Positions 8,536 to 17,130 of a stretch of DNA of 64,000 nt are shown here, one piece after another; within the stretch, counting starts at the first letter, position 1, and every line of letters starts with the position of its first letter. The translations under genes and the position numbers were made by a program. The DNA comes from Chitinophagaceae bacterium (GTDB lineage: Bacteria; Bacteroidota; Bacteroidia; Chitinophagales; Chitinophagaceae): positions 124,001 through 188,000 of the forward strand of contig JAIEMK010000005.1 of the NCBI GenBank assembly GCA_019752295.1, written 5' to 3'. Under the pieces are notes generated by a model, which did not search any database, was not told the DNA's origin, and worked only from the letters and a program-made list of their open reading frames with translations.

Positions 8536-10044
8536 TCAATCTACTACAATGGTTACAACGCTTTTTGCAGGAATAACCAACTCTTTAAACGTTGCATTAT
8601 TCTTTGCAAGACTTGCAGTTGCAGTTGTTGTGTACTTAATTATTTTTTTGTTGGAGAAGGTATTCGACTGGTTAGTTGCTACTAATTTTTCTTCAGCAGA
8701 CTCATTTACAAAAACCAATATTAAGGTCCCTTTTCTAACATCTTTATAGGCTGAAACCAATAGGCTCTTGGAATTGATACCAACCTCAATTCTTTTCATT
8801 CCCGGCCTTACAAATCGGCTGTAATTACCCATGGCCCAGAGCATTTTACTGTCTGAAAAATTGCTATCGGTTTTACTTTTGCCTATATATATCAACCCAT
8901 CCTTATAATCGTATGCTGAAATTGATGTCCACCATTGCCAGGCAGATGCATTTGCAATGGCAAGATCTTCATACATCACTTTTGCCACATACAAAGCGGC
9001 ATTCATACCAGTGTCTTTTTTATTGCCATTTATTTCCCCGTCATTTTCGCCTAAAATACAATATTCAGATTGCCAGTATTGCAGCCCTTTTATTTTGGAA
9101 ATGCTGTTTTTGACCTCTGCTCTTAATGCTATAGCTTTTGCAAAAGGGGAAGTAGAAAAATAGCTGTGCGATGCGATGATTCGGCTAACATTTGGCAGGT
9201 TGCCAATATAATATGGCGATGCAGGGTTAAAGAAGTTATGCACCTGTTCATCCTTATTCTTTTTATCATTGGCAAATAATAAATATTTGAGATCACCAGA
9301 TTCTGCAACCAATAATTTTGTGTTTAGTTTTTTTTTCTGAAAACTTTTGCTGAATGTTTTTATAAGTGTACTAATTTGTTCATTGGTATATGGACAACCT
9401 TCCTGTCCGCCATCGCTCCAATCCCATTGCGGTTCATTAACAGGGCTTATATAGTCGAGTGTGATGCCAGTAGATTTTTTAATTTCTATGATGGCATTTA
9501 CTGCATAATCTGCAAAATTTTGGTAATTATTACTATCAATATTGCATTGCCCTTTGTTGGAAAACGCTTTCCCATTTTTTGTAAGCAGCACAGGCGGGCT
9601 GTTAAAAAATCCAAGAAATTGCTGTACGCCTCTTTTTTTAGCTGCTGATAAAAACCAATTTTGCGCTGTAACTTTTTTGCTTTCTGAGTTTTGTTTAGCA
9701 GTGGTTAAGGCTGCCCTGCGCCACTCGTCTTTAATGCCACTTTCATTGCCTTGTTCTGCACTTCCTGCGCCGAGGTTATAACGCCATAAACTGAGACCAA
9801 TACCTTTGGGATTGCCATTTAATAAAGTATCCATGCTAAAAAGTAAGTCTGCCATTGCATTCTTTTTTTCGTTGGGCCAATTGCCCACAAACTGGCAACT
9901 CCATGCATCCGATGCTCCAAAATTTTGAATGGTTTGATAGGTTTTTGATTCATCAATATGTAGCATGATTTTTTGCTGTGCAGTTGCCGTAAAAAAAATT
10001 AAGCATGCTGTTATAGAAAGGGTAAAGCGAATTGGTTTAAACAT
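8536..10044 (-). CDS. GH30 family glycosidase, likely endo-beta-1,6-galactanase
   Basis: A 502-residue secreted enzyme with a signal peptide ending at TATAQ. The GH30 (alpha/beta)8 barrel contains FGASDAWSCQF, the acid/base E204 in SPVNEPQWDWS and the nucleophile E327 in QYWQSEYCILG. A small beta domain at the C-terminus ends in IPAKSVVTIVVD. GH30 covers glucosyl-, xylan- and galactan-active subfamilies. The SPVNEPQWDW region and the neighbouring galactose/arabinose genes favour the galactanase subfamily, but this is inference. It is the first gene of the minus-strand GH operon, with 93 bases before GH35. No clear promoter match was found upstream. Confidence 0.85.
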   Translation of the reverse strand: MFKPIRFTLSITACLIFFTATAQQKIMLHIDESKTYQTIQNFGASDAWSCQFVGNWPNEKKNAMADLLFSMDTLLNGNPKGIGLSLWRYNLGAGSAEQGNESGIKDEWRRAALTTAKQNSESKKVTAQNWFLSAAKKRGVQQFLGFFNSPPVLLTKNGKAFSNKGQCNIDSNNYQNFADYAVNAIIEIKKSTGITLDYISPVNEPQWDWSDGGQEGCPYTNEQISTLIKTFSKSFQKKKLNTKLLVAESGDLKYLLFANDKKNKDEQVHNFFNPASPYYIGNLPNVSRIIASHSYFSTSPFAKAIALRAEVKNSISKIKGLQYWQSEYCILGENDGEINGNKKDTGMNAALYVAKVMYEDLAIANASAWQWWTSISAYDYKDGLIYIGKSKTDSNFSDSKMLWAMGNYSRFVRPGMKRIEVGINSKSLLVSAYKDVRKGTLILVFVNESAEEKLVATNQSNTFSNKKIIKYTTTATASLAKNNATFKELVIPAKSVVTIVVD

Positions 10045-10246
10045 TATCTCATCCCGATTTTTTATTAAAGCAATTATTCATTCACAAGTGTCGTATGTAC
10101 AAGTAAAAATAAAATCCCGGCCTTACATAGTTGTAAAACCAGGATTTAGGGTAAACTGCTATGCTTACTATTATACTGAAAATATCAGCAAAACTGCCCC
10201 TTTCCGCCAGTCCATCTAATGTGAGCCTCTATTTTTTTTAAAAAAT
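10045..10246. other. Spacer upstream of the GH30 gene
   Basis: About 200 bases between the GH30 start and the IS21 relic. No convincing coding frame, tRNA or terminator is visible, nor a full -33/-7 promoter pair. It must hold the promoter of the GH30-GH35-GH27 operon unless that promoter was displaced by the mobile element. Confidence 0.4.
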
Positions 10247-10328
10247 CGGGGTTAATTAGTGGCCTAAAAAATGGCAAAGAACTAGTTGCTTTTGCTTTTC
10301 AAACGTAGGTTTTTTTCTGTCTTTTTAA

Positions 10329-10505
10329 TTAAATAATTTTCTCGGTTTCTTCGGCGCTATTTTCCTTCTTTAGTTTTCGCAATGATTCTCCTTTTAACTC
10401 TACACGAACGAATTGATGTACAATCCTGTCGAGGATGGCATCCGCAATCGTTTGTTCTCCTATTACATCACACCCTTTTAATAAACACACAGGTAAATAA
10501 TCGGT
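10329..10505 (-). pseudogene. istB: istB C-terminal fragment (IS21 transposition helper ATPase)
   Basis: This open stretch has no start codon and is too short to appear as a gene. Its translation contains DVIGEQTIADAILDRIVH, then RVELKGESLRKLKK and the stop at 10329-10331. This is the conserved C-terminal end of IstB (VIGE.TIADAILDRIVHN..R.ELKGESLRK). About 58 residues remain of the usual 240 or so. Homology stops abruptly at about 10505, where an in-frame stop lies just upstream. It marks an old insertion between the GH operon and the regulator/SusCD operon. Confidence 0.85.
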
Positions 10506-10541
10506 CTATCTTTTTTTTGTCGATTTTTTAAAAATAAGTAA

Positions 10542-10615
10542 TAATAAGCGTAAAAATGACATTTTTAATTCTGTATAACAAATTAATAAGCGTAAAAATG
10601 ACATTTTTTAATTCT
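10542..10615. repeat. Two direct copies of a 31-base AT-rich motif with an internal palindrome
   Basis: The motif TAATAAGCGTAAAAATGACA plus TTTTTAATTCT occurs at 10542-10572 and again, with one extra T, at 10584-10615, offset by 42 bases. Each copy holds the perfect palindrome AAAAATG-A-CATTTTT. Position next to the istB fragment suggests IS21 terminal repeats. They also lie 55-130 bases upstream of the LacI-type gene, so a role as operator sites cannot be excluded. Confidence 0.7.
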
Positions 10616-10670
10616 TTTTTAAGGAAAAAATTGAATTGAAATCAGGTGGAGCGAAAAAGAATTCTCTATA

Positions 10671-11789
10671 TTGTGCACACGATTGCACAACTTGCTATTA
10701 AAAACCACCATACAAGATATCGCCCGGGAGTTAAACCTCACTTCGGGAACCGTTTCAAGAGCATTGAATGATTATCCCCGTATAAGTACTGAAACAAAAC
10801 TGTTGGTAAAGGCAAAAGCGATAGAACTCAATTATCAGCGAAACAGGGTTGCTTCATCTCTTCGGTCTGGAAAATCCTATACCATCGGAGTAATGATTCC
10901 AAGTGCTCAGATGAACTTTTTTGGATCCGTAGTACATGGAATTGAGATGATGGCTAGTAGTAAAGGGTATAATATTTTATTGTACCAGACAGAGGAGACT
11001 ACCCTGCTTGAAAAAAAGGGGATTGATGCATTCCTCGGAGCTAGGGTGGATGGTATATTGGCAGCCCTTGCTAAAGAAACAACTGATTTTAGCCATTTCA
11101 AGGATTTATCTAGCAATTCAAAAAACGTACCCTTGGTTTTATTTGATAGAACCATTGCCGATTTCAAAGTGCCGTCTGTAGTAATTGATGATTACCAGGG
11201 CGCTTTTATGGCAACAGAGCATTTAATAAAAAATGGGTATAAAAGAATTGCCCATGTTTCTGGCCCCCAACTGATATCAAGTTTTAAGAATCGACAGCAA
11301 GGATATTTAGACGCTTTGAAAGCAAATAATATGGCAATTGACAAAAAGCTAATTTATTCGGGCGATATATCTATTCAATGCGGAATTGAATCGGTGGAAT
11401 ATTTTTTTGGTTTGAAAAAAATTCCTGATGCAGTTTTTGCAGTAGAAGATTACTCAGCTCTAGGAGTAATCAAAGGATTAAAAGAAAGGAAAGTAAATAT
11501 GCCAAGAGATTTTGGAGTGATCGGTTTTGCCAACGAAAATTTTGGGGAACACATTAGTCCTTCCCTTTCTACAGTAGATCAACAAACGGTAGAAATGGGT
11601 AAAAAAGCAGTCGGCCTTTTGATTGAAATAATTAGTAAAGGCACAAAGAAGCCTAGTAAAAAAATCGAGAATATTGTTTTGCAGCCGCTATTGATCGATA
11701 GAGAATCCACTGCACATGGCACCTCACCAAAATTAAAAACTAAAAAAGTTAATTCCGGAATTTTCCAAACACAAAAACATAAGAAATAG
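10671..11789 (+). CDS. LacI-family transcriptional regulator
   Basis: A DNA-binding regulator of about 365-372 residues. The N-terminal helix-turn-helix reads TIQDIARELNLTSGTVSRAL followed by the hinge helix region NRVASSLRSGKSYTIGV. A periplasmic-binding-protein-like sensor domain follows (about 60-340), with FGVIGFANENFGEHISPSLSTVDQ near its end. No ATG precedes the HTH; the frame opens after a stop at 10632 and offers only TTG codons at 10671, 10683 and 10692. TTG 10692 gives the most family-like N-terminus. It sits between the GH30 operon and SusC/SusD and probably controls both. The inducer is unknown; a galactose- or arabinose-containing sugar is inferred. Confidence 0.88.
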   Translation: MCTRLHNLLLKTTIQDIARELNLTSGTVSRALNDYPRISTETKLLVKAKAIELNYQRNRVASSLRSGKSYTIGVMIPSAQMNFFGSVVHGIEMMASSKGYNILLYQTEETTLLEKKGIDAFLGARVDGILAALAKETTDFSHFKDLSSNSKNVPLVLFDRTIADFKVPSVVIDDYQGAFMATEHLIKNGYKRIAHVSGPQLISSFKNRQQGYLDALKANNMAIDKKLIYSGDISIQCGIESVEYFFGLKKIPDAVFAVEDYSALGVIKGLKERKVNMPRDFGVIGFANENFGEHISPSLSTVDQQTVEMGKKAVGLLIEIISKGTKKPSKKIENIVLQPLLIDRESTAHGTSPKLKTKKVNSGIFQTQKHKK

Positions 11790-11879
11790 CACTATGAATG
11801 AATCTTAAATTAAATTCTATCCTTAGAATTACGCAACCAAATCAACCAATTCAACAACGAAATTTAAAAGCTTGCTACT

Positions 11880-14800
11880 ATGACTAAAAACATTAAACGT
11901 GTAAGGAAATTAGGCTCCTGGCTAGTTGTATTGTTCAGTTTATTACTGACGATATCGGCACAGGCAAACAATCCATGGGCCAGCGGCCAGGATAAAAAAA
12001 TAACTGGTAAAGTTACTGATGAAAATGGGAACCCATTAGCATCGGTATCTATTTCACTCAAGGGTACAAAACTGGGGGTTCTAACAGATCAAAATGGTGT
12101 CTTTAGCATTTCTGTACCATCTGAGAAGTCAGTTCTTGTAATATCACTTATCGGATATGAAAAACAAGAATTGAGTGTTGGTAGTATCACTGAAATTGGT
12201 GTAAAACTAAAAGCTGCTGTTGGTAAACTCGATGATGTAGTAGTGGTAGGTTATGCCACTCAAAGGAAAGTTACTCTTACTGGTGCTGTTGCAGTTGTAA
12301 GAGGATCTGATCTTGCTAAATCACCTGCTACCAATCTTTCCAACTCTATTGCTGGTCGTTTACCGGGTGTAGTTGCTGTTAACGCAAGTGGAGAACCAGG
12401 ATATGATGGATCTGCCATCCGTATTCGTGGGTCGAATACTTTGGGAAATAACGATGCATTGATTGTTATTGACGGTGTACCAGCGCGTGCTGGAGGTTTT
12501 GATCGTTTAAATCCAATGGACATTGAAAGTATGTCTGTACTTAAAGATGCTTCTGGTGCTATTTATGGTGCAAGGGCTGCAAATGGTGTAATATTAATTA
12601 CTACCAAGCGTGGTAAAACCGGCAAGCCTGAACTTTCCTATAGTCATAATCAGGGCTGGGCTGCTCCTACTGTATTACCAAAAATGACAAATGCCATACA
12701 ATACGCTACTATGGCGAATGAAATTGAATTATACAAACTTCCTGCGGCTGAATGGAGTGCAGCTAGTGCAGCATTTAAATCTACTGGAGTTTACAATTCT
12801 GTTGGTGGAAATGTGGTAACGGCTCCTTTTCTTCCAGACGATTTCAAAAAATTTGCAGATGGTTCTGATCCATGGGGTCACCCCAATACAGATTGGTTTG
12901 CAACTGTGTTGAAACCATGGTCTCCGCAATCAAAAGATAACCTTCAACTATCAGGTGGTACAGAAAATGTAAAATACCTCGCTTCTTTGGGTTACCAGAA
13001 CCAAGATGGATATTATAAAAATTCTGCTACCGGATACAAGCAGTATGATATGCGCTTTAACTTAGACGCCAAAGTGAACAAATACATCAATACTTCTTTG
13101 GGTATTGTTGCTCGTCAAGAAAATCGTTTCTTCCCTACTAAAGGTGCAGGATCTATTTTTAGAATGTTAATGAGAGGCTATCCTACTAAAAACGCCATCT
13201 GGCCAAATGGTCAAGCTGCTCCAGATATTGAGAATGGAGAACAGCCCGTGGTTATTACAACCAATCAAACAGGGTACGATAAAGATACCCGTTATTATTA
13301 CCAAACCAATGCCAAGATCGAAATAACGAATCCTTGGGTTAAAGGTTTGAAATTTACCTTGAATGCTTCTTTGGATAAAACCATTCAGGAAACTAAAACA
13401 TGGGTAAAACCTTGGTATATCTATAACTGGAGTGGATTTGCAGCAGATGGTGTTACCCCAATCATGACGGCAGTTAAAAAAGGACCTGCAACTCAAGCTA
13501 CTCTTAATCAGGGTAACACCGATCAGTTGAACGTAATGCTGGAAGCTGTTGGATCTTATGAGCATTCTTTCAAAGACCATAACTTCACAGTACTTGCGGG
13601 TGTAACTAAAGAAACTTCTAGCGCCAGTTATTTTAATGCCTATCGCCAATATTATGCTTCTACGGCAATTGATCAATTATTTGCAGGTGGATTGAGTAAC
13701 CAGCAAACAGGTGGTGCTTCTTGGGAGCGCGCACGTTTAAACTATTTTGGACGTGTTGGGTATAATTATAAAGAAAAGTATATTGCCGAGTTCCTTTGGC
13801 GCGAAGATGGTTCTTACATGTTTCCAGAAGCTAAACGCTTTGGTTTCTTTCCAGGGGTAACAGCCGGTTGGAGAATTTCAGAAGAAAATTTCTTCAAAAA
13901 CAATGTAAAATTCATCAATACCTTGAAAGTTCGTGGTTCGTGGGGCCAGTTGGGTAATGATCAGGTTTATTTCAATGGTAGTTTAAGAGAGTATGATTAT
14001 CTGCCAACCTATGCTTACGGTAGCTATGTAGCCGGAAACTCGGTAGTTCAAACTTTAAGAGAAAACGGTATCCCTAATCCAAATCTTACATGGGAAGTTG
14101 CCAATAATTTCAACTTAGGTTTAGAAGGTTCAGTTTTGGATAGCAAATTAACATTTGAATTTGATGTATTCCAAAATCATCGGTCAAACATATTATGGAG
14201 AAGAAATGCCTCTATTCCTACTTCTACAGGTTTAACATTGCCAGCAGAAAATATTGGTAAAGTTGACAACAAAGGATGGGAGTTTAAAGTAGGTTATAAT
14301 AATGCAATAGGCGATCTGCATTACAATGTAGGTATCAATGGTGGATTTTCTAAAAATAAAATTGTATTCTGGGATGAAACTCCAGGAAGACCTGATTATC
14401 AATTGTCTACCGGAAAGCCAATGCCTAGTAATGTAAATAATCCAGATGACCAGTTGGTTTATATTTATGATGGTGTATTTAAAGATGCTGCTGAGGTTGC
14501 TGCCAATAAACTTGATTATAGTGGTGTAGGTGGCGCTGGAAAACTTTTCCCCGGTAGTATGAAGTTTAAGGATGTAAACGGTGACGGAAAAATAGATGGC
14601 AACGATAGAGTTAGAAGTGATAAAAACCAGACACCAACTTTCCAAGGAGGTTTAACCATTGGATTGCAGTACAAAAGCTTTGATCTTAATCTGCTGCTCC
14701 AAGCTTCTACGGGAGCGCAACTGTTTATACAAACAGAAACAGGTACTATTGGTAATTTTCTACAGGATACCTATGATCATCGCTGGACTGTTGATAATCC

Positions 14801-15095
14801 AAGTTCTGTATATCCTCGTACGGTTGATAGAAATAATCAGTACTTCTCAAATCGTAATACTTTTTACATGCAAAGTTCCGACTATATACGTCTTAAAAAC
14901 TTTGAGCTAGGTTATACACTTCCTTCAAGCATTGGAAAAAAGTATGGTATCAGTCGTTTAAGGATATATATAAATGGCTTGAATTTGGCTACTTGGACGA
15001 ATCTGAAAGTTTATGACCCAGAATCGCAAAATAGCGACGGACATTATTATCCGCAGTCTAAAATTATCAATACAGGCATAAACATAACCTTCTAA
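11880..15095 (+). CDS. SusC/RagA-family TonB-dependent outer-membrane transporter
   Basis: A 1071-residue outer-membrane porin that, with its SusD partner, imports oligosaccharides using TonB energy. After a signal peptide (cleavage near AQANN) comes a carboxypeptidase-regulatory-like domain (ITGKVTDENGNPLASVSISL, about 40-115). Next are the SusC signature and TonB box region LDDVVVVGYATQRKVTLTGA and the plug (about 125-245, with IRIRGSNTLGNNDALIVIDG and LKDASGAIYGARAANGVILI). A long beta-barrel ends in NTGINITF with the terminal aromatic residue. It begins 90 bases after the LacI-type gene and is followed after 10 bases by SusD. The substrate is inferred from the GH neighbours to be an arabinogalactan fragment. 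Confidence 0.95.
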   Translation: MTKNIKRVRKLGSWLVVLFSLLLTISAQANNPWASGQDKKITGKVTDENGNPLASVSISLKGTKLGVLTDQNGVFSISVPSEKSVLVISLIGYEKQELSVGSITEIGVKLKAAVGKLDDVVVVGYATQRKVTLTGAVAVVRGSDLAKSPATNLSNSIAGRLPGVVAVNASGEPGYDGSAIRIRGSNTLGNNDALIVIDGVPARAGGFDRLNPMDIESMSVLKDASGAIYGARAANGVILITTKRGKTGKPELSYSHNQGWAAPTVLPKMTNAIQYATMANEIELYKLPAAEWSAASAAFKSTGVYNSVGGNVVTAPFLPDDFKKFADGSDPWGHPNTDWFATVLKPWSPQSKDNLQLSGGTENVKYLASLGYQNQDGYYKNSATGYKQYDMRFNLDAKVNKYINTSLGIVARQENRFFPTKGAGSIFRMLMRGYPTKNAIWPNGQAAPDIENGEQPVVITTNQTGYDKDTRYYYQTNAKIEITNPWVKGLKFTLNASLDKTIQETKTWVKPWYIYNWSGFAADGVTPIMTAVKKGPATQATLNQGNTDQLNVMLEAVGSYEHSFKDHNFTVLAGVTKETSSASYFNAYRQYYASTAIDQLFAGGLSNQQTGGASWERARLNYFGRVGYNYKEKYIAEFLWREDGSYMFPEAKRFGFFPGVTAGWRISEENFFKNNVKFINTLKVRGSWGQLGNDQVYFNGSLREYDYLPTYAYGSYVAGNSVVQTLRENGIPNPNLTWEVANNFNLGLEGSVLDSKLTFEFDVFQNHRSNILWRRNASIPTSTGLTLPAENIGKVDNKGWEFKVGYNNAIGDLHYNVGINGGFSKNKIVFWDETPGRPDYQLSTGKPMPSNVNNPDDQLVYIYDGVFKDAAEVAANKLDYSGVGGAGKLFPGSMKFKDVNGDGKIDGNDRVRSDKNQTPTFQGGLTIGLQYKSFDLNLLLQASTGAQLFIQTETGTIGNFLQDTYDHRWTVDNPSSVYPRTVDRNNQYFSNRNTFYMQSSDYIRLKNFELGYTLPSSIGKKYGISRLRIYINGLNLATWTNLKVYDPESQNSDGHYYPQSKIINTGINITF

Positions 15096-15105
15096 ATTTA
15101 TATTA

Positions 15106-16953
15106 ATGAAAAAAGTAATCAAAAAAATAATAATCCCACTGTGTTTAGTGATCTTGGTTACATCATGTAAGAAAGATTTTCTGAATACACAACCGCTCGA
15201 TAAAGCGGCGGCAGCATCCACGTGGTCGGATGCCTCACTTTCTGAAATGTTTGTTACTGATCTATATAATGGCATTCAAGAAGGGTACATGCAACAAAAC
15301 AGTTTGGATAACCAGACCGATAACTGCCTCTTCAATTTCGGAAGTCAAATTATCATGGAAGCCGGTATTAGCCCTTCTAATGTTGGAGGTATACCAGGTA
15401 CCATGGAATGGGGAAATATGTATGGAAAAATAAGGGCAGCCAATCTGGCCTTAGAAAACCTATCTACATCTTCCATCGATGCAAGTGTGATTGCCCGATT
15501 AAAGGGAGAAAGTTATTTCATGCGTGGTTATTACTATAATCAATTGCTTAGGTATTATGGTGGCGTTCCAATCATTAAGTCTTCTTATCTTTTGAGTGCT
15601 CCAGACTTTTCTATGGCTAGAAGTACTTATGCTGCATGTGTAACATCAATCGTTAGTGATTTGGATTCAGCAGCTTTATTGCTGGATGGTAAAACAATGG
15701 CTCTTGGACGTGCTTCAAAAACTGCGGCATTGGCACTTAAATCAAGGGTATTGATTAATGCTGCTAGTGATTTGCACGATAAAACTAAGGCTGCGGCAAA
15801 ATCAGCTCTTTTAGGTGGATTTGCAAACTATGAATTATTGGGTTATACAAGCGGGGATCAAGCTTCACGTTGGACAGCAGCAAAGGCTGCTGCCAAAGCT
15901 GTATTAGATTTAGGAGACTTTGGCTACAAATTAGATCTGGCAGCACCTCAATCTAAAGCTGATGCTATTGCAGATCACATTAAACTAGGTTTAGCTAGAG
16001 GTGGTGCAGAAAAAGAAGTTTTTTTTGCTAAATATTATATCAATGCATCTACTGATGATTGGGGCGCTTGGTATCCAAGAAACAACATGCCCAATGGCTA
16101 CCATGGCTGGTCTTCTACAGAACCTACCCAAAACTTGGTAGACAATTATGAAATGATGGATGGTACAAAGTTTGATTGGAGTAATCCAACTCAAGCAGCT
16201 GCCCCTTATGAAAACAGAGATCCGCGTTTTTATGCTGATATTTTTTATGATGGCTGCCCATGGAAACCTCGTACAACCGATGGAGCTGCAATTGATCCTT
16301 ATGGAGAATTACAGTTTGGTACCTACGAAACTGGTACCGCAGGAGCAGGAGTACCATATTTTGGACTTGATACAAGGAACAGTAATATCGAAAACTGGAA
16401 TGGTACAAGAACAGGATATGTAATTAAAAAATTCATGGATCCCAATCCGGCTATTGTTGACATGAACCAAAAACAAGAGGTTCCAACAGTACTGCTTAGA
16501 CAAACTGAAGTCGTGTTTAATTACATTGAAGCTTGTCTTGAAACAGGTGACGAAGCCACTGCTAGAACATGGCTTAACAAAATCCGCTTTAGGGCAGGTT
16601 TGCCTGCCACAACTTTAACTGGTAGTGACTTAGTAAATCTGTACCGCAATGAACGTAATCTTGAAATGCTTGTAGAAGACCAACGCTTTTTTGATGCGAG
16701 GCGCTGGATGATTGCACCAACAACATTTGGTCAAAAAGTAAGGATTATGGTTATTAATGGAAAACTGAAAGCTGGAAAAACCGTAGCAACTTACCGCTAT
16801 AACAAAGACAATTACGATTACACTTACCATGTACAAAATATTGAATCAGGTGTAGAGAATCGCGCTTGGAACGATAAGATTTACTTTCCTCCAATTAGAT
16901 TGGATGAAATGAATAAGAATAAAAAACTTATTCAAAATCCAGGGTATCAATAG
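15106..16953 (+). CDS. SusD/RagB-family glycan-binding lipoprotein
   Basis: A 615-residue surface lipoprotein that caps the SusC transporter and binds the glycan. The signal sequence ends in the lipobox LVTSC with C21 as the lipidated residue, followed by KKDFLNTQPLDK, a typical SusD start. The TPR-like helical domain contains RLKGESYFMRGYYYNQLLRY, and the C-terminal region has the family segment NERNLEMLVEDQRFFDARRW and ends in NKNKKLIQNPGYQ. Only 10 bases separate it from SusC, and a strong terminator follows at 16981. Confidence 0.95.
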   Translation: MKKVIKKIIIPLCLVILVTSCKKDFLNTQPLDKAAAASTWSDASLSEMFVTDLYNGIQEGYMQQNSLDNQTDNCLFNFGSQIIMEAGISPSNVGGIPGTMEWGNMYGKIRAANLALENLSTSSIDASVIARLKGESYFMRGYYYNQLLRYYGGVPIIKSSYLLSAPDFSMARSTYAACVTSIVSDLDSAALLLDGKTMALGRASKTAALALKSRVLINAASDLHDKTKAAAKSALLGGFANYELLGYTSGDQASRWTAAKAAAKAVLDLGDFGYKLDLAAPQSKADAIADHIKLGLARGGAEKEVFFAKYYINASTDDWGAWYPRNNMPNGYHGWSSTEPTQNLVDNYEMMDGTKFDWSNPTQAAAPYENRDPRFYADIFYDGCPWKPRTTDGAAIDPYGELQFGTYETGTAGAGVPYFGLDTRNSNIENWNGTRTGYVIKKFMDPNPAIVDMNQKQEVPTVLLRQTEVVFNYIEACLETGDEATARTWLNKIRFRAGLPATTLTGSDLVNLYRNERNLEMLVEDQRFFDARRWMIAPTTFGQKVRIMVINGKLKAGKTVATYRYNKDNYDYTYHVQNIESGVENRAWNDKIYFPPIRLDEMNKNKKLIQNPGYQ

Positions 16954-16980
16954 TAATTAATGACTTAATTTTTTCAACTG

Positions 16981-17007
16981 CGCCGGATATTTTCCGGCGT
17001 AGTTTTT
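16981..17007 (+). terminator. Rho-independent terminator after SusD
   Basis: The GC-rich stem CGCCGGA / TCCGGCG (16981-16987 and 16993-16999) with a 5-base loop is followed by TAGTTTTTTG. It lies 28 bases after the SusD stop and separates SusCD from the FG-GAP gene, which then needs its own promoter or read-through. Confidence 0.88.
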
Positions 17008-17130
17008 TGTTTAAGCAAGTTGTTTTATGACTAACTAATTTCAAACGTTTAATCACTAAATAGTGTTAAATAAAAAACTATATTCGTGTTAGTAGTTTTC
17101 CATTTTTTTTACATTTAAATACCAGCTTCA

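Larger units (their letters stand above)
10247..10615 (-). mobile_element. Relic of an IS21-family insertion sequence
   Basis: The 3' end of istB (10329-10505, minus) is flanked by terminal-type sequences. At the upstream side, two direct copies of a 31-base motif lie at 10542-10572 and 10584-10615; IS21 elements typically carry repeated terminal sequences. The other end, near 10247-10275, contains CTAAAAAATGGCA, resembling TTAAAAAATGTCA read inward from the first end. istA and most of istB are missing, so the copy is internally deleted and cannot move itself. The exact boundaries are estimates. Confidence 0.55.

Noticed and set aside
9965..10219. Plus-strand open frame over the GH30 start and its upstream spacer
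   Set aside because: It overlaps the signal-peptide coding region of GH30 on the other strand and has no recognisable family features; treated as a chance frame.
16124..16408. Minus-strand frames inside SusD, FG-GAP and other large genes
   Set aside because: They lie wholly within strong genes with clear domains and show no signal, motif or start context of their own.
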